From contig JAAESJ010000571.1 of the NCBI GenBank assembly GCA_024229495.1, positions 1 to 36,224 of the forward strand: a stretch of DNA of 36,224 bases. The letters are read 5' to 3'. The DNA is from Verrucomicrobiaceae bacterium (GTDB taxonomy: Bacteria > Verrucomicrobiota > Verrucomicrobiia > Verrucomicrobiales > DEV007). This document shows positions 15,267 through 22,983 of this stretch, one piece after another. The notes under the pieces were generated by a model that ran no database searches, had not been told where the DNA came from, and saw only the letters and a list, made by a program, of their open reading frames with translations. Position numbers and translations under genes: made by a program. Numbering within the stretch: the first letter of the stretch is position 1; every line of letters starts with the position of its first letter.

Positions 15267-15357
15267 GGCTAAATGGAAAAATTGCCGTTTTTTGGATTTG
15301 CGTTCCCGAGGAGGGGCCCCGCAAAAGGCGGTGAGGAAAAAGAGAGTCATTTGAGTT

Positions 15358-16350
15358 ATGTCTGAAGAGGAGAAGCCAGCCCGACCCAAGTTGATTGTCC
15401 CAGGGGCAGAGGGCGCAGAGAAGAAAGCCAAGCCGCTTGTTGCGCAAGAAGCGGAGTCCTCGAAGCCACAGGTAATCCTGCCGCAGTCTTCGTCTTCACC
15501 GGGAAATAAGCTGGTTGTTGAGCAAGAGTCAGGGGCATCCCAGATGGAGGTTCCTCTGTCGCAGCCTTCTTCACCTCCGGAAAGCACGCCGGTGATCGTT
15601 TCAGCGGAGCCTGAAGAGTCTGCAGAGGTTGAATCGCAGTCAGCAGTTCCTGAAACAAAAGGTGATGGCAGTGGATCTGCGAGCCCAAAGGTTTTGGTGA
15701 GGCCGATGATCAGTCCGGCGCAGGGAGAAATTAGTAAGGGTGAAGAAATAATCGCAAGCGAGGAAGAGCCCGAGGAGGTTGTGGATGTGGGACCGCCCCC
15801 GGAGGAAGACGGCATAGCGGATATTGTGGGGGCCATCGGGGTTGCAGAGGAAGTGATTGCAGAGCTTGACGAGGTTGCCGAGAGAGAGGAGCGCGCAAGG
15901 ATTGCCGAGGAGCAGAGATTAAGGGCTATTCAGGAAGCTAATGCACGCGCTGAAGAGGAGCAGAGGGCAAGGGAGGAAGAGCAGAGAGCAAGGGATGAGG
16001 AGGAGGCACGAATTGCCAGTCAAAGAAGGGAGAATGAGCAGTCCCCGCCATTGGGTCATGTTGTTCCGGCTCAAGCCGGTTACCCTCAGCAGGGGTATCC
16101 GGGTCATTACCCGGGCCATCCTTATCCGCCACCCCCCCCTCACGGGGCAGCAGGTGAGGGAATGCAGGTGAAAGCGCCGAGCGGGATACCCGGATGGGCG
16201 TTGTATCTGATCGGATTTTTAAGCGGAGCATTGATCTTACTGATTCTTTTCATGGCAACCCCGATGGGAGAAGGCTTGATCAGCAAAAGTCTCGTGGGAA
16301 AGGGGTGGAAGCCTCCGGTAATAAGGGTTCAGCCTAGTGGAGGGAGGTAG
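15358..16350 (+). CDS. Tail-anchored low-complexity protein A (paralogue of the next gene)
   Basis: A 330-residue protein with no signal peptide and one membrane helix near the C-terminus (about 280-300). The N-terminus MSEEEKPARPKLIVPGAEG and the C-terminal block (GIPGWALYLIGFLSG, then TPMGEGLI and GKGWK) are shared with the gene at 16550-17446. Between them the sequence is low-complexity: acidic Ser/Glu/Pro-rich to about 160, then a charged helix rich in EEQRAREEEQRARDEEEARI (about 175-225), then a Gly/Tyr/Pro/His segment (GYPQQGYPGHYPGHPYPPPP). Topology suggests a large cytoplasmic part anchored in the inner membrane. No family is recognised. A scaffold or envelope-spanning role is inferred from repeats and context. 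Confidence 0.82.
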   Translation: MSEEEKPARPKLIVPGAEGAEKKAKPLVAQEAESSKPQVILPQSSSSPGNKLVVEQESGASQMEVPLSQPSSPPESTPVIVSAEPEESAEVESQSAVPETKGDGSGSASPKVLVRPMISPAQGEISKGEEIIASEEEPEEVVDVGPPPEEDGIADIVGAIGVAEEVIAELDEVAEREERARIAEEQRLRAIQEANARAEEEQRAREEEQRARDEEEARIASQRRENEQSPPLGHVVPAQAGYPQQGYPGHYPGHPYPPPPPHGAAGEGMQVKAPSGIPGWALYLIGFLSGALILLILFMATPMGEGLISKSLVGKGWKPPVIRVQPSGGR

Positions 16351-16377
16351 TAATCCGGCTCCTGGGGTGAGGTGTGA

Positions 16378-16433
16378 TTTTTCCTTTTCGCGACAGAGCC
16401 TTAGGCATTTAGCCTAGTCGGGAAAGGGAAAGA
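16378..16433 (+). other. Long intergenic stem-loop between the paralogues
   Basis: Bases 16378-16394 pair with 16417-16433 over 17 positions with one G-G mismatch and two G-T wobbles. Inside lies a second stem, TAGGC / GCCTA (16402-16406 and 16412-16416), closing a 5-base loop. Wobble pairs favour an RNA fold on the plus strand. It starts 27 bases after the stop of protein A and ends 116 bases before protein B. No T-run follows, so an mRNA stabiliser, processing site or regulatory RNA element is more likely than a simple terminator. Confidence 0.6.
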
Positions 16434-16549
16434 ACTGGCGAATTCACCACGGTTTGTTCAGTAGCAGTAGAGAAAAAGAATTTGGCGTTGTGGGGTGAGG
16501 CGGGTTATTGATCTTGATTATCCACCAGTAACATTCAAAACCTTAAGTC

Positions 16550-17446
16550 ATGTCCGAAGAGGAGCCCCCCCAACGTCCAAAACTGATCGTCCCCGGAGCA
16601 GAAGCAGGAGGAGGTCCCGGCAAACTTGTTGTTCCTGGGGATTCTGCAGGCTCTACTCCGCAACCGGCAATTCCTGCCGGGCAGGAGCAGGCTGCCGAGC
16701 CAGCGAGCGTGCCCGTAATCGAAGAGCCCGTGCAGCCGATTGTAGAAGATGCCGCGGAACCGGTGAAGATTGCCGAGATGGCACCTCCCCCGGTGGCAGA
16801 GGAGTCAGCAGCAGAGGAGCCAGCAGCAGAGGAGCCAGCAGCAGAGGAGCCAGCAGCAGAGGAGCCAGCAGCAGAGGAGCCAGCAGCAGAGGAGCCAGCA
16901 GCAGAGGAACCAGCAGCAGAGGAGCCAGCAGCAGAGGCGGCGGCAGCAGAGGTGGCGGCAGCAGAGGCGGCGGCAGCAGAGGCGGCGGCAGCAGAGGCGC
17001 AGCGGCAACAGTATGAAGCTCAGTTAGCGCAACAGGAGCAAATGGCAGCCCAGCAACAGTATGAAGCTCAGTTAGCGCAACAGGAGCAAATGGCAGCCCA
17101 GCAGCAGTATGAAGCTCAGTTGGCGCAGCAGGCGCAACTTGCAGCCCAGCAGCAGGGTTATGCGCAGCAGCAGGGTTATGCGCAGCAGCAGGGTTATGCG
17201 CAGCAGCAGGGTTATGCGCAGCAGCCCGGAATGCAGCAGCCCGGTCCTCCGATGGTGGGACAACCGAAAGGGATACCCGGATGGGCGATTTTCCTGATCG
17301 GCTTTTTGGCCGCTACTCTAATCTCTATTGTGATCTTTAAGTTTACCCCTGTTGGGGAGGGACTGATTGGTGAGGACCTGAAAGCCAAAGGCTGGAAAAA
17401 GTTCACCAAGACGGCGGCCGAAGCAGCAGCAGAGGCTGAGGAATAG
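16550..17446 (+). CDS. Tail-anchored low-complexity protein B (paralogue of the previous gene)
   Basis: A 298-residue protein. Its ends match protein A: MSEEEPPQRPKLIVPGAEA at the start, and GIPGWAIFLIGFLAA, TPVGEGLI and KGWK at the end, with the membrane helix at about 245-263. The middle is entirely different. About nine AAEEP pentapeptides are followed by an Ala/Glu run, three 16-residue units (QQYEAQLAQQEQMAAQ) and four QQQGYA units, each coded by a clean DNA repeat. It has no signal peptide, so most of the chain should be cytoplasmic. Conserved ends around a freely changing centre suggest that the ends are the functional parts and the centre is a spacer or condensing segment. Function unknown. 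Confidence 0.82.
   Translation: MSEEEPPQRPKLIVPGAEAGGGPGKLVVPGDSAGSTPQPAIPAGQEQAAEPASVPVIEEPVQPIVEDAAEPVKIAEMAPPPVAEESAAEEPAAEEPAAEEPAAEEPAAEEPAAEEPAAEEPAAEEPAAEAAAAEVAAAEAAAAEAAAAEAQRQQYEAQLAQQEQMAAQQQYEAQLAQQEQMAAQQQYEAQLAQQAQLAAQQQGYAQQQGYAQQQGYAQQQGYAQQPGMQQPGPPMVGQPKGIPGWAIFLIGFLAATLISIVIFKFTPVGEGLIGEDLKAKGWKKFTKTAAEAAAEAEE
16800..17222 (+). repeat. Three successive tandem-repeat arrays inside protein B
   Basis: Array one (about 16808-16935) repeats the 15-mer gcagaggagccagca. Array two (about 17008-17148) has three copies of a 48-bp unit coding QQYEAQLAQQEQMAAQ. Array three (about 17148-17222) has four copies of the 18-mer cagcagcagggttatgcg. Near-perfect identity within each array implies recent expansion. 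Confidence 0.9.
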
Positions 17447-17459
17447 CGGTGAGTTATTC

Positions 17460-17477
17460 TTCCGGATTATTCCGGAA
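17460..17477. terminator. Weak hairpin between convergent genes
   Basis: TTCCGG (17460-17465) and CCGGAA (17472-17477) flank a 6-base loop that contains the TAA of the minus-strand gene. It follows the stop of protein B by 13 bases. The short stem and lack of a T-run make a bidirectional terminator only possible. Confidence 0.3.
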
Positions 17478-18330
17478 CCCGGAAGATTCGGTCGCTGTCA
17501 GGCTCCATTGCCAGTCCTCCAGGTTTGATGTCACGCACGTCCAGAAGTGCGAACGGCGGATAGGGAGACTTAACGAACCCGGTATTTTCTGTTTTAAGGG
17601 CAACCGGATAGTCGGGTTTTTTTGTCGGTTCCGGTTTTTTATCGGCAACGTTTTCCTTAGGGGCAGGGGTCAATGGCGTGTCTTGTTTCTTAGGCGGAGG
17701 AGTCAATGGTGTGGGTGGCTTGTCATTTTTCTCCTCCGGGAGTGAGCTTGTCTCCTTTTGCTTTGTGGGGGGTGTGTTAACAGGCGGTGTGTTGGCGGGT
17801 GTCTTTTTTGTTACCGGTTGTTGTTTGGGACGAATGATTTCAACTGGTGTGCGGGAAGGTGGCTTTGATTGCCGGCGCGGCTTTGGTGGTCGGCTGTGTG
17901 TAGAAGGTGCAGGAGGTGATAATCGCGGTTGGACCAATACAGGTGGGGCCTTATACGGAACGGACTGGGCCTCGTTGCGTGTGCGGACATGACCGGAGAA
18001 TCGTTTCTGGTGCCTATTGAGGTTGTTGGTTCTGGGGAATTTGGTGGTGCTGGTATGGTAAGAATAGCTTAACTCGTCACGGGTGCGTCCCAATGCCTTT
18101 CCCAATTGCTGGCCGGTGCTCTTGAGGTCCTTGCGGAAGCGTTGCCAGAAGCCGGCTTCTGGCGGTGCCGGCGCAGCGGGATCAAGCGACGTGTTGCCTG
18201 CCGCCGGGGGTGATGCCGCTTGTTTTGCCGCGTAGCCGTAACGGGTGTCCTCTGCGGGGCAGAGGGTCATGATAAGTCCCAGAGTGAGCAGGGACATGAT
18301 GATATTCTGCGGGGTCTTTGCACTTTTCAT
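17467..18330 (-). CDS. Secreted Pro/Lys-rich protein with conserved-looking C-terminus
   Basis: A 287-residue protein. Residues 1-26 are a signal peptide (NIIMSLLTLGLIMTLCPAED). A short helical patch follows (FWQRFRKDLKSTGQQLGKAL, about 61-80). About 110-240 is low-complexity, rich in Pro, Lys and Thr (NTPPVNTPPTKQKE, KPPTPLTPPPKKQDTPLTP), strongly basic and probably extended along peptidoglycan. The final 35 residues are ordered and look like a conserved module: VKSPYPPFALLDVRDIKPGG, then AMEPDSDRIFRVPE. I have the impression of similar SPY...DV...G...P...FRVP endings on other verrucomicrobial proteins but cannot verify it. It converges on protein B with stops 20 bases apart and belongs in the envelope island. 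Function unknown. Confidence 0.78.
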   Translation of the reverse strand: MKSAKTPQNIIMSLLTLGLIMTLCPAEDTRYGYAAKQAASPPAAGNTSLDPAAPAPPEAGFWQRFRKDLKSTGQQLGKALGRTRDELSYSYHTSTTKFPRTNNLNRHQKRFSGHVRTRNEAQSVPYKAPPVLVQPRLSPPAPSTHSRPPKPRRQSKPPSRTPVEIIRPKQQPVTKKTPANTPPVNTPPTKQKETSSLPEEKNDKPPTPLTPPPKKQDTPLTPAPKENVADKKPEPTKKPDYPVALKTENTGFVKSPYPPFALLDVRDIKPGGLAMEPDSDRIFRVPE

Positions 18331-18467
18331 ATCAGTTGATGCGGGTTGGGCTGTTCTTCAGGCCAGGTTCAATAAGAGTCGCGTCATGATGATTACGCGG
18401 GCGGCAGGATGATTCTTTCATGCTGCGGGGCATTATCTGCTGACATTCTTTAATGTTGGATGCCCTG

Positions 18468-18497
18468 TTGAAATATAACCCATTTTGCTCCTATAGT
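18468..18497 (+). promoter_or_regulatory. Strong candidate promoter implying a leaderless mRNA
   Basis: TTGAAA (18468-18473) and TATAGT (18492-18497) are separated by 18 bases and each match the sigma-70 consensus at 5/6. The expected transcription start falls at about 18504, which is the GTG that best fits the signal peptide of the amidohydrolase. Confidence 0.55.
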
Positions 18498-18503
18498 CGC
18501 GAA

Positions 18504-21500
18504 GTGAAATTTTTTTTAATGTTGGCTCCATATGCCCTGCTGTTGCCTTTGTCTGCACAGCAGGATGTGCGTCCGGTCGAGGGACTGCGACAGAATGACC
18601 CGTCTGTACATGCCCTGGTCGGCGGGAAAGTGGTATCCTCGAAGGGTGAGCTCGAAGCGACGATCATTATCCGGGACGGAAAGATTCAGGGCATTGGAGC
18701 AAATCTTGATCCTCCTGCCGGAGCACGCGTTTGGGATGTTAGCGGCCGTCGCATTTACTCGGGCTTCATCGAGCCCTGGTGGGAGGTAACGCAGGAAGAT
18801 GAGAAGAAGGGTGCCCACTGGCACAAGGGAGTGCGTCCTGAGCGCATGGTTTCATCGGGGACATTACCGACCGGGGACATGCTCAAGAAGAGGCGAGCAC
18901 TTGGCTTCTGTGTGGCACACATGGTTGGTGATGCGGGTATTTTCAGGGGGCAGGGTGCCGTTGTCCTGTTGCGTGAGGGCAAGCGTGGCGAGCAGGTTAT
19001 TGTCCCGTCCAGTGGTCAGGTCATTGATTTTGCCAACGGTGGGGGTGGTTACCCATCCTCATTGATGGGTGCTATCGCGCTGGTAAGGCAAACCTGTTCC
19101 GATGCCCGTTGGTATCGTGCGGCATCTGCCGCCCACCTTGCCAATCCCGCGGTGGTTCCAAGACCGGCAGACGATCGGTCACTTGCCGCCCTCGACCTTG
19201 GTGGACGCAGCTTTTTGATTGCTCGCGATGAGCTCGACTATGCGCGGATCGCAGCACTTAGCGCGGAGTTCAAATTCAGCAGTGTGTTGCGCGGCAATGG
19301 ACACGAATACCGCCGTGTTGCTGATGTCAGGCGACTGGGATCACCATTAATCCTGTCGATGAATTTTCCCGGCGATCCCGCTATCGGAGACGTGACTACC
19401 GGCATGGGGTATTCCCTTGCCGATCTTGAGCACTGGGAGCTTGCTCCATCCAATCCTGCGTTTCTCGAAAGCAACGGCATTGATTTTTCCCTTACCGCTC
19501 ACAGTCTTGAGGATGTCGGTGGGAAGTTTTGGAAGCATGTCAGGCTTGCCGTCAAGCGCGGGTTACCTGCCGGTGTGGCGCTGGAGGCGTTGACGTTGCG
19601 CCCGGCGAGAATGCTCGGCATTGAAGGGCGGTGTGGGGACATTTCACCGGGCAAGATCGCTAACCTTGTGGTGGCAAAGGGTGATCTCTTTACCGATGAG
19701 GAGGCCGAGGTGAGTGCCACCTGGGTTGATGGCCTGCCTTACCTCTCTGAGAAGGAGGACACGCCGGATGCATCCGGCGTCTGGGAGATTAGCTGGCCGG
19801 AGATCGACAAGCCACTCAAGTGGCAGATTGGCAGTGGCAAGAAGCTGAAAGTGAAATCGGGGAAGGATTCCTTTGATGCGCGCTGGAAAGGGGATCGCCT
19901 GCTGCTTTTCCCTCCGGCAACGCTGGTCGGCGGGGAAGAGCATTTTGCCAGACTTTCCGCCACTTTTGACCCGGAAAAGAAGACCCTTAGCGGGATCGCC
20001 GTGACGCCGGGGGGGAAGACCTTCTGGTGGGATGGGAAGCGAACCGGTGATGCCGACAAGCCAGAAGATAAGGATAAGGAGAAAGGTGCAGTGGAGGAAA
20101 ACAAGGACAATGAGGAGGAGGTTCCCGCTCTCGCCTTTGACCATTACCCGGCCGGGGCCTACGGGCTCGCGGGAATGCCGGAGCAGCCGGAGCGGTTGAT
20201 CGTGCGTGGAGCCACGGTGTGGACCTGTGGCCCTGCGGGGGTGATCAACAATGCCGACGTGCTCATTGAAAAAGGCAGGGTCATCGCGGTGGGCAAGTCC
20301 CTCAAGGTTCCTGACGGGGCAATCGTTATCGATGCCGCGGGTCGGCACGTGACCCCGGGGTTGATTGACTGTCATTCGCATGCCGCTATCAGTCGCGGTG
20401 TCAATGAGGGAACCCACTCGGTCACCGTTGAGGTGCGCATCGGCGACGTGATTGATCCCACGGACATTTCCCTTTACCGACAGCTGGGTGGTGGCTTGAC
20501 GACGGCAAACCTGCTACACGGGTCTGCCAACGCGATGGGAGGGCAGAATCAGGTCATCAAGTTGCGCTGGGGTTCCGGTGCCGAGGGGTTGCGGTTTCGC
20601 GGAGCCAAACCCGGGGTGAAGTTTGCCCTTGGGGAGAACGTCAAACAGTCCAACTGGGGGCCAAGCAATACCACGCGTTATCCGCAGACGCGCATGGGCG
20701 TTGAACAGATCATGAAGGATTCCTTCATTGCCGCGCAGGAATATCGCGCCGAGATGGAGCGTGCCGGGCGCGAGGGTCGCCCGCACCGTCGCAATCTGCG
20801 CTTGGAGGCAGCCCTTGAGATCCTGGAGGGTGAGCGCATCGTCCACATTCATTCCTACCGGCAGGATGAGATCCTGATGTTTGTCAGGTTGGCCCAGGAG
20901 TTCGGTTTTACCGTGGGTACTTTCCAGCATGTTCTCGAGGGTTACAAGGTGGCTGACGCGATGGCGGAGATCGGTGCGGGGGGCTCGACTTTCAGTGACT
21001 GGTGGGCATACAAGTTTGAGGTTTATGATGCGATTGCCTACAATGGAGCGCTGATGCATGAGGCGGGGGTGGTGACCTCGTTCAACTCGGATAACAGCGA
21101 GCTTGCCTGCAGGATGAATACCGAGGCGGCAAAGGCGGTTAAGTATGGCGGTGTTTCCGAGGAGGAGGCCCTGAAGTTCGTGACGCTCAACCCGGCAAAG
21201 CAGCTGCGCATTGACAAGCGTGTCGGTTCCCTTGAGGCCGGCAAGGATGCTGATTTTGTGATCTGGAGTGGGCATCCGCTCTCCACCTACTCGAGGGCTG
21301 AGCAGACCTGGATTGACGGGCGGCGTTACTTTGACCTTGAGACTGACGCCAGATTGCGCCAGCAGGTTCGCAAGGACAGGGGAAGGCTGGTTGCCAGGGC
21401 GATGAAAAAGTTTACCCAGGAACCGGAGAAGGCTGATGAGGAGGTGAAGGAGGAAAAGGATAAGCAACCCGGGGGCAAGCGCCTAGTTGGCGGCCGGTCA

Positions 21501-21614
21501 CCGTATTTACCATGGGTGCCAATCAACAACTGCATAACGGTAACCCGCGGGCTGTATCACAATGGCACGAGCCTGCATACCTGCACCTCTGCCGGCTGCT
21601 GCGCGCTACGCTAG
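18504..21614 (+). CDS. Large secreted two-module amidohydrolase-family protein
   Basis: A 1036-residue protein from GTG at 18504; an in-frame ATG at 18453 would prepend 17 residues, but 18504 gives a clean signal peptide (VKFFLMLAPYALLLPLSAQ). Module 1 (about 25-425) has the amidohydrolase frame (GGKVVSSKGELEATIIIRDG ... LEALTLRPARMLGIEGRCGD), but where HxH should be it reads SGFIEPWWEV, so it is probably inactive. A beta-rich linker (about 430-560) and a Lys/Glu segment follow. Module 2 (about 570-985) is a full imidazolonepropionase-like amidohydrolase: D622-C-H624-S-H626, H781, H809 and D863 are the likely metal ligands, with LEAGKDADFVIW near its end. The C-terminal tail is Cys/His-rich (NCITVTRGLYHNG, HTCTSAGCC), a possible metal site. 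Substrate unknown. The paralogue begins five bases after the stop. Confidence 0.9.
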   Translation: MKFFLMLAPYALLLPLSAQQDVRPVEGLRQNDPSVHALVGGKVVSSKGELEATIIIRDGKIQGIGANLDPPAGARVWDVSGRRIYSGFIEPWWEVTQEDEKKGAHWHKGVRPERMVSSGTLPTGDMLKKRRALGFCVAHMVGDAGIFRGQGAVVLLREGKRGEQVIVPSSGQVIDFANGGGGYPSSLMGAIALVRQTCSDARWYRAASAAHLANPAVVPRPADDRSLAALDLGGRSFLIARDELDYARIAALSAEFKFSSVLRGNGHEYRRVADVRRLGSPLILSMNFPGDPAIGDVTTGMGYSLADLEHWELAPSNPAFLESNGIDFSLTAHSLEDVGGKFWKHVRLAVKRGLPAGVALEALTLRPARMLGIEGRCGDISPGKIANLVVAKGDLFTDEEAEVSATWVDGLPYLSEKEDTPDASGVWEISWPEIDKPLKWQIGSGKKLKVKSGKDSFDARWKGDRLLLFPPATLVGGEEHFARLSATFDPEKKTLSGIAVTPGGKTFWWDGKRTGDADKPEDKDKEKGAVEENKDNEEEVPALAFDHYPAGAYGLAGMPEQPERLIVRGATVWTCGPAGVINNADVLIEKGRVIAVGKSLKVPDGAIVIDAAGRHVTPGLIDCHSHAAISRGVNEGTHSVTVEVRIGDVIDPTDISLYRQLGGGLTTANLLHGSANAMGGQNQVIKLRWGSGAEGLRFRGAKPGVKFALGENVKQSNWGPSNTTRYPQTRMGVEQIMKDSFIAAQEYRAEMERAGREGRPHRRNLRLEAALEILEGERIVHIHSYRQDEILMFVRLAQEFGFTVGTFQHVLEGYKVADAMAEIGAGGSTFSDWWAYKFEVYDAIAYNGALMHEAGVVTSFNSDNSELACRMNTEAAKAVKYGGVSEEEALKFVTLNPAKQLRIDKRVGSLEAGKDADFVIWSGHPLSTYSRAEQTWIDGRRYFDLETDARLRQQVRKDRGRLVARAMKKFTQEPEKADEEVKEEKDKQPGGKRLVGGRSPYLPWVPINNCITVTRGLYHNGTSLHTCTSAGCCALR

Positions 21615-21619
21615 TTCAG

Positions 21620-22966
21620 ATGAAGAATTTATCCATCCACTTTGCCTTGATGATTACCGGTGCGCTTTTGTGCAACGGCAACGAGAACATTCCCGCTCCC
21701 GCCCAGCAGAGCCCAATCCTGTTTACCGGGGCAACGATTCACCCGGCCAGCTCGGCTCCCTTTGAGGGTTCCCTGCTGGCGGTCAAGGGGAGGATCACAA
21801 AGCTCTTTAAAAAGGGGGAGGCTCTTGATGTCCCAGAGGGAGCAATGGTGCTCAAGCTGGAAGGTCGTCATCTTTACCCGGCGATGATTGCCGCCAATAC
21901 CGTGCTCGGCTTGACTGAGATTCAGGCAGTCCGCGCAACCCGTGACATGATTGAGCCGGGACCGATCAACTCCAACGTGCGTGCGCAGGTTGCGGTCAAT
22001 CCCGACAGTGAGTTGTTGCCGGTTGCCCGCAGCAACGGTGTGCTCTTTGCCTTGAGTGTGCCGAAGACGCACGGGCTGATTGCGGGTCGCTCGGCACTGA
22101 TGCGCCTGGATGGCTGGACGTGGGAGGAGATGACGGCCAAGGCCTCGGTTGGCATGCACTTGAGCTGGCCATCGGTTGCCGATCCGGAAACAGCGCGTAA
22201 TGCCAAGCAGAAGAAGTCAATGGAGGATGCAAGCAAAGCGGGGAAGAAGAAGTTGCGCATGCTTAGGGAGGTTTTGGAGAAGTCACGTGCCTATGACAAG
22301 GCAAAGTCAGCGAAGGATCCCTCCCTGAAGACTGACCTGCGCCTTGAGGCGCTGGTTGCCGTTGTTCGTGGGCAGTTACCCTTCTTTGTCCATGCCCAGC
22401 GCTTGCCGGAGATTATTGCGGCGGTGGAATTCTGCGTGCGGCAGGAAGTGCGCATGGTGCTGGTTGGCGGGGCGGATGCTTGGCGCGCAGCACCGTTGCT
22501 CAAGAAGCATGACATCCCGGTTATTGTCAGCCCGGTCAATGCCCTGCCCGGGCGGCGCTGGGAGGATTACGATACAGCGATGCGCAATCCCTCGGTGCTG
22601 CAGGCAGCGGGTGTGCGTTTTTGCATTACCGGTCCGGGGGGCACGATGGATGCCCCTCATGAGCGTAACCTGCCCTACCAGGCGGCGCGGGCTGCTTCAT
22701 TTGGTCTGCCCAAGGAGGAGGCATTGAAGTCGGTGACACTGTATCCCGCGCAAATTCTAGGGGTGGGAGACAGGCTGGGTTCCCTGGAGGTGGGCAAGGA
22801 TGCCACCTTGATTATCACCTCGGGCGATCCGCTGGAAATCACCACCAGTATCAATGCTGCCTTCATCAGTGGCAGGCCGGTGAACCTTGCCAACAAGCAG
22901 ACCCGCCTGTATGAGAAATACCGCGAGAAATACCGGAGGCTGAAGAAGGCGGCTGCCGGCGGGTAA
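21620..22966 (+). CDS. Secreted amidohydrolase-like protein lacking the HxH motif
   Basis: A 448-residue protein with a signal peptide (MKNLSIHFALMITGALLCNG). The amidohydrolase frame is recognisable from FTGATIHPASSAPFEGSLLA through LKSVTLYPAQILGVGDRLGS and LEVGKDATLIITSGDPL. The strand that should carry HxH instead reads GRHLYPAMIAANTVLG, and the later metal ligands are not obvious, so a non-catalytic or regulatory subunit is likely. It resembles module 1 of the upstream protein more than module 2. The frame extends to ATG 21512 inside the previous gene, but the signal peptide fixes the start at 21620, five bases after that gene's stop. Translational coupling and a complex with the upstream enzyme are inferred. 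Confidence 0.85.
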   Translation: MKNLSIHFALMITGALLCNGNENIPAPAQQSPILFTGATIHPASSAPFEGSLLAVKGRITKLFKKGEALDVPEGAMVLKLEGRHLYPAMIAANTVLGLTEIQAVRATRDMIEPGPINSNVRAQVAVNPDSELLPVARSNGVLFALSVPKTHGLIAGRSALMRLDGWTWEEMTAKASVGMHLSWPSVADPETARNAKQKKSMEDASKAGKKKLRMLREVLEKSRAYDKAKSAKDPSLKTDLRLEALVAVVRGQLPFFVHAQRLPEIIAAVEFCVRQEVRMVLVGGADAWRAAPLLKKHDIPVIVSPVNALPGRRWEDYDTAMRNPSVLQAAGVRFCITGPGGTMDAPHERNLPYQAARAASFGLPKEEALKSVTLYPAQILGVGDRLGSLEVGKDATLIITSGDPLEITTSINAAFISGRPVNLANKQTRLYEKYREKYRRLKKAAAGG

Positions 22967-22983
22967 TAATAGGCAGGGGGCGC

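Noticed and set aside
15294-15331. Stem TTTGCG / CGCAAA enclosing GGGGCCCC upstream of protein A
   Set aside because: Several mutually exclusive pairings exist and none is clearly dominant; it has no counterpart upstream of protein B.
16495-17016. Overlapping frames rich in SRGAS, QQRS and CCRRL repeats
   Set aside because: They are other-frame readings of the AAEEP array in protein B; only the frame with the shared tag and membrane anchor is supported.
21512-21614. Frameshift between the two amidohydrolase genes because the frames overlap
   Set aside because: The upstream Cys/His-rich tail is a plausible native C-terminus, and the downstream gene has its own signal peptide five bases after the stop, so no frameshift is needed.
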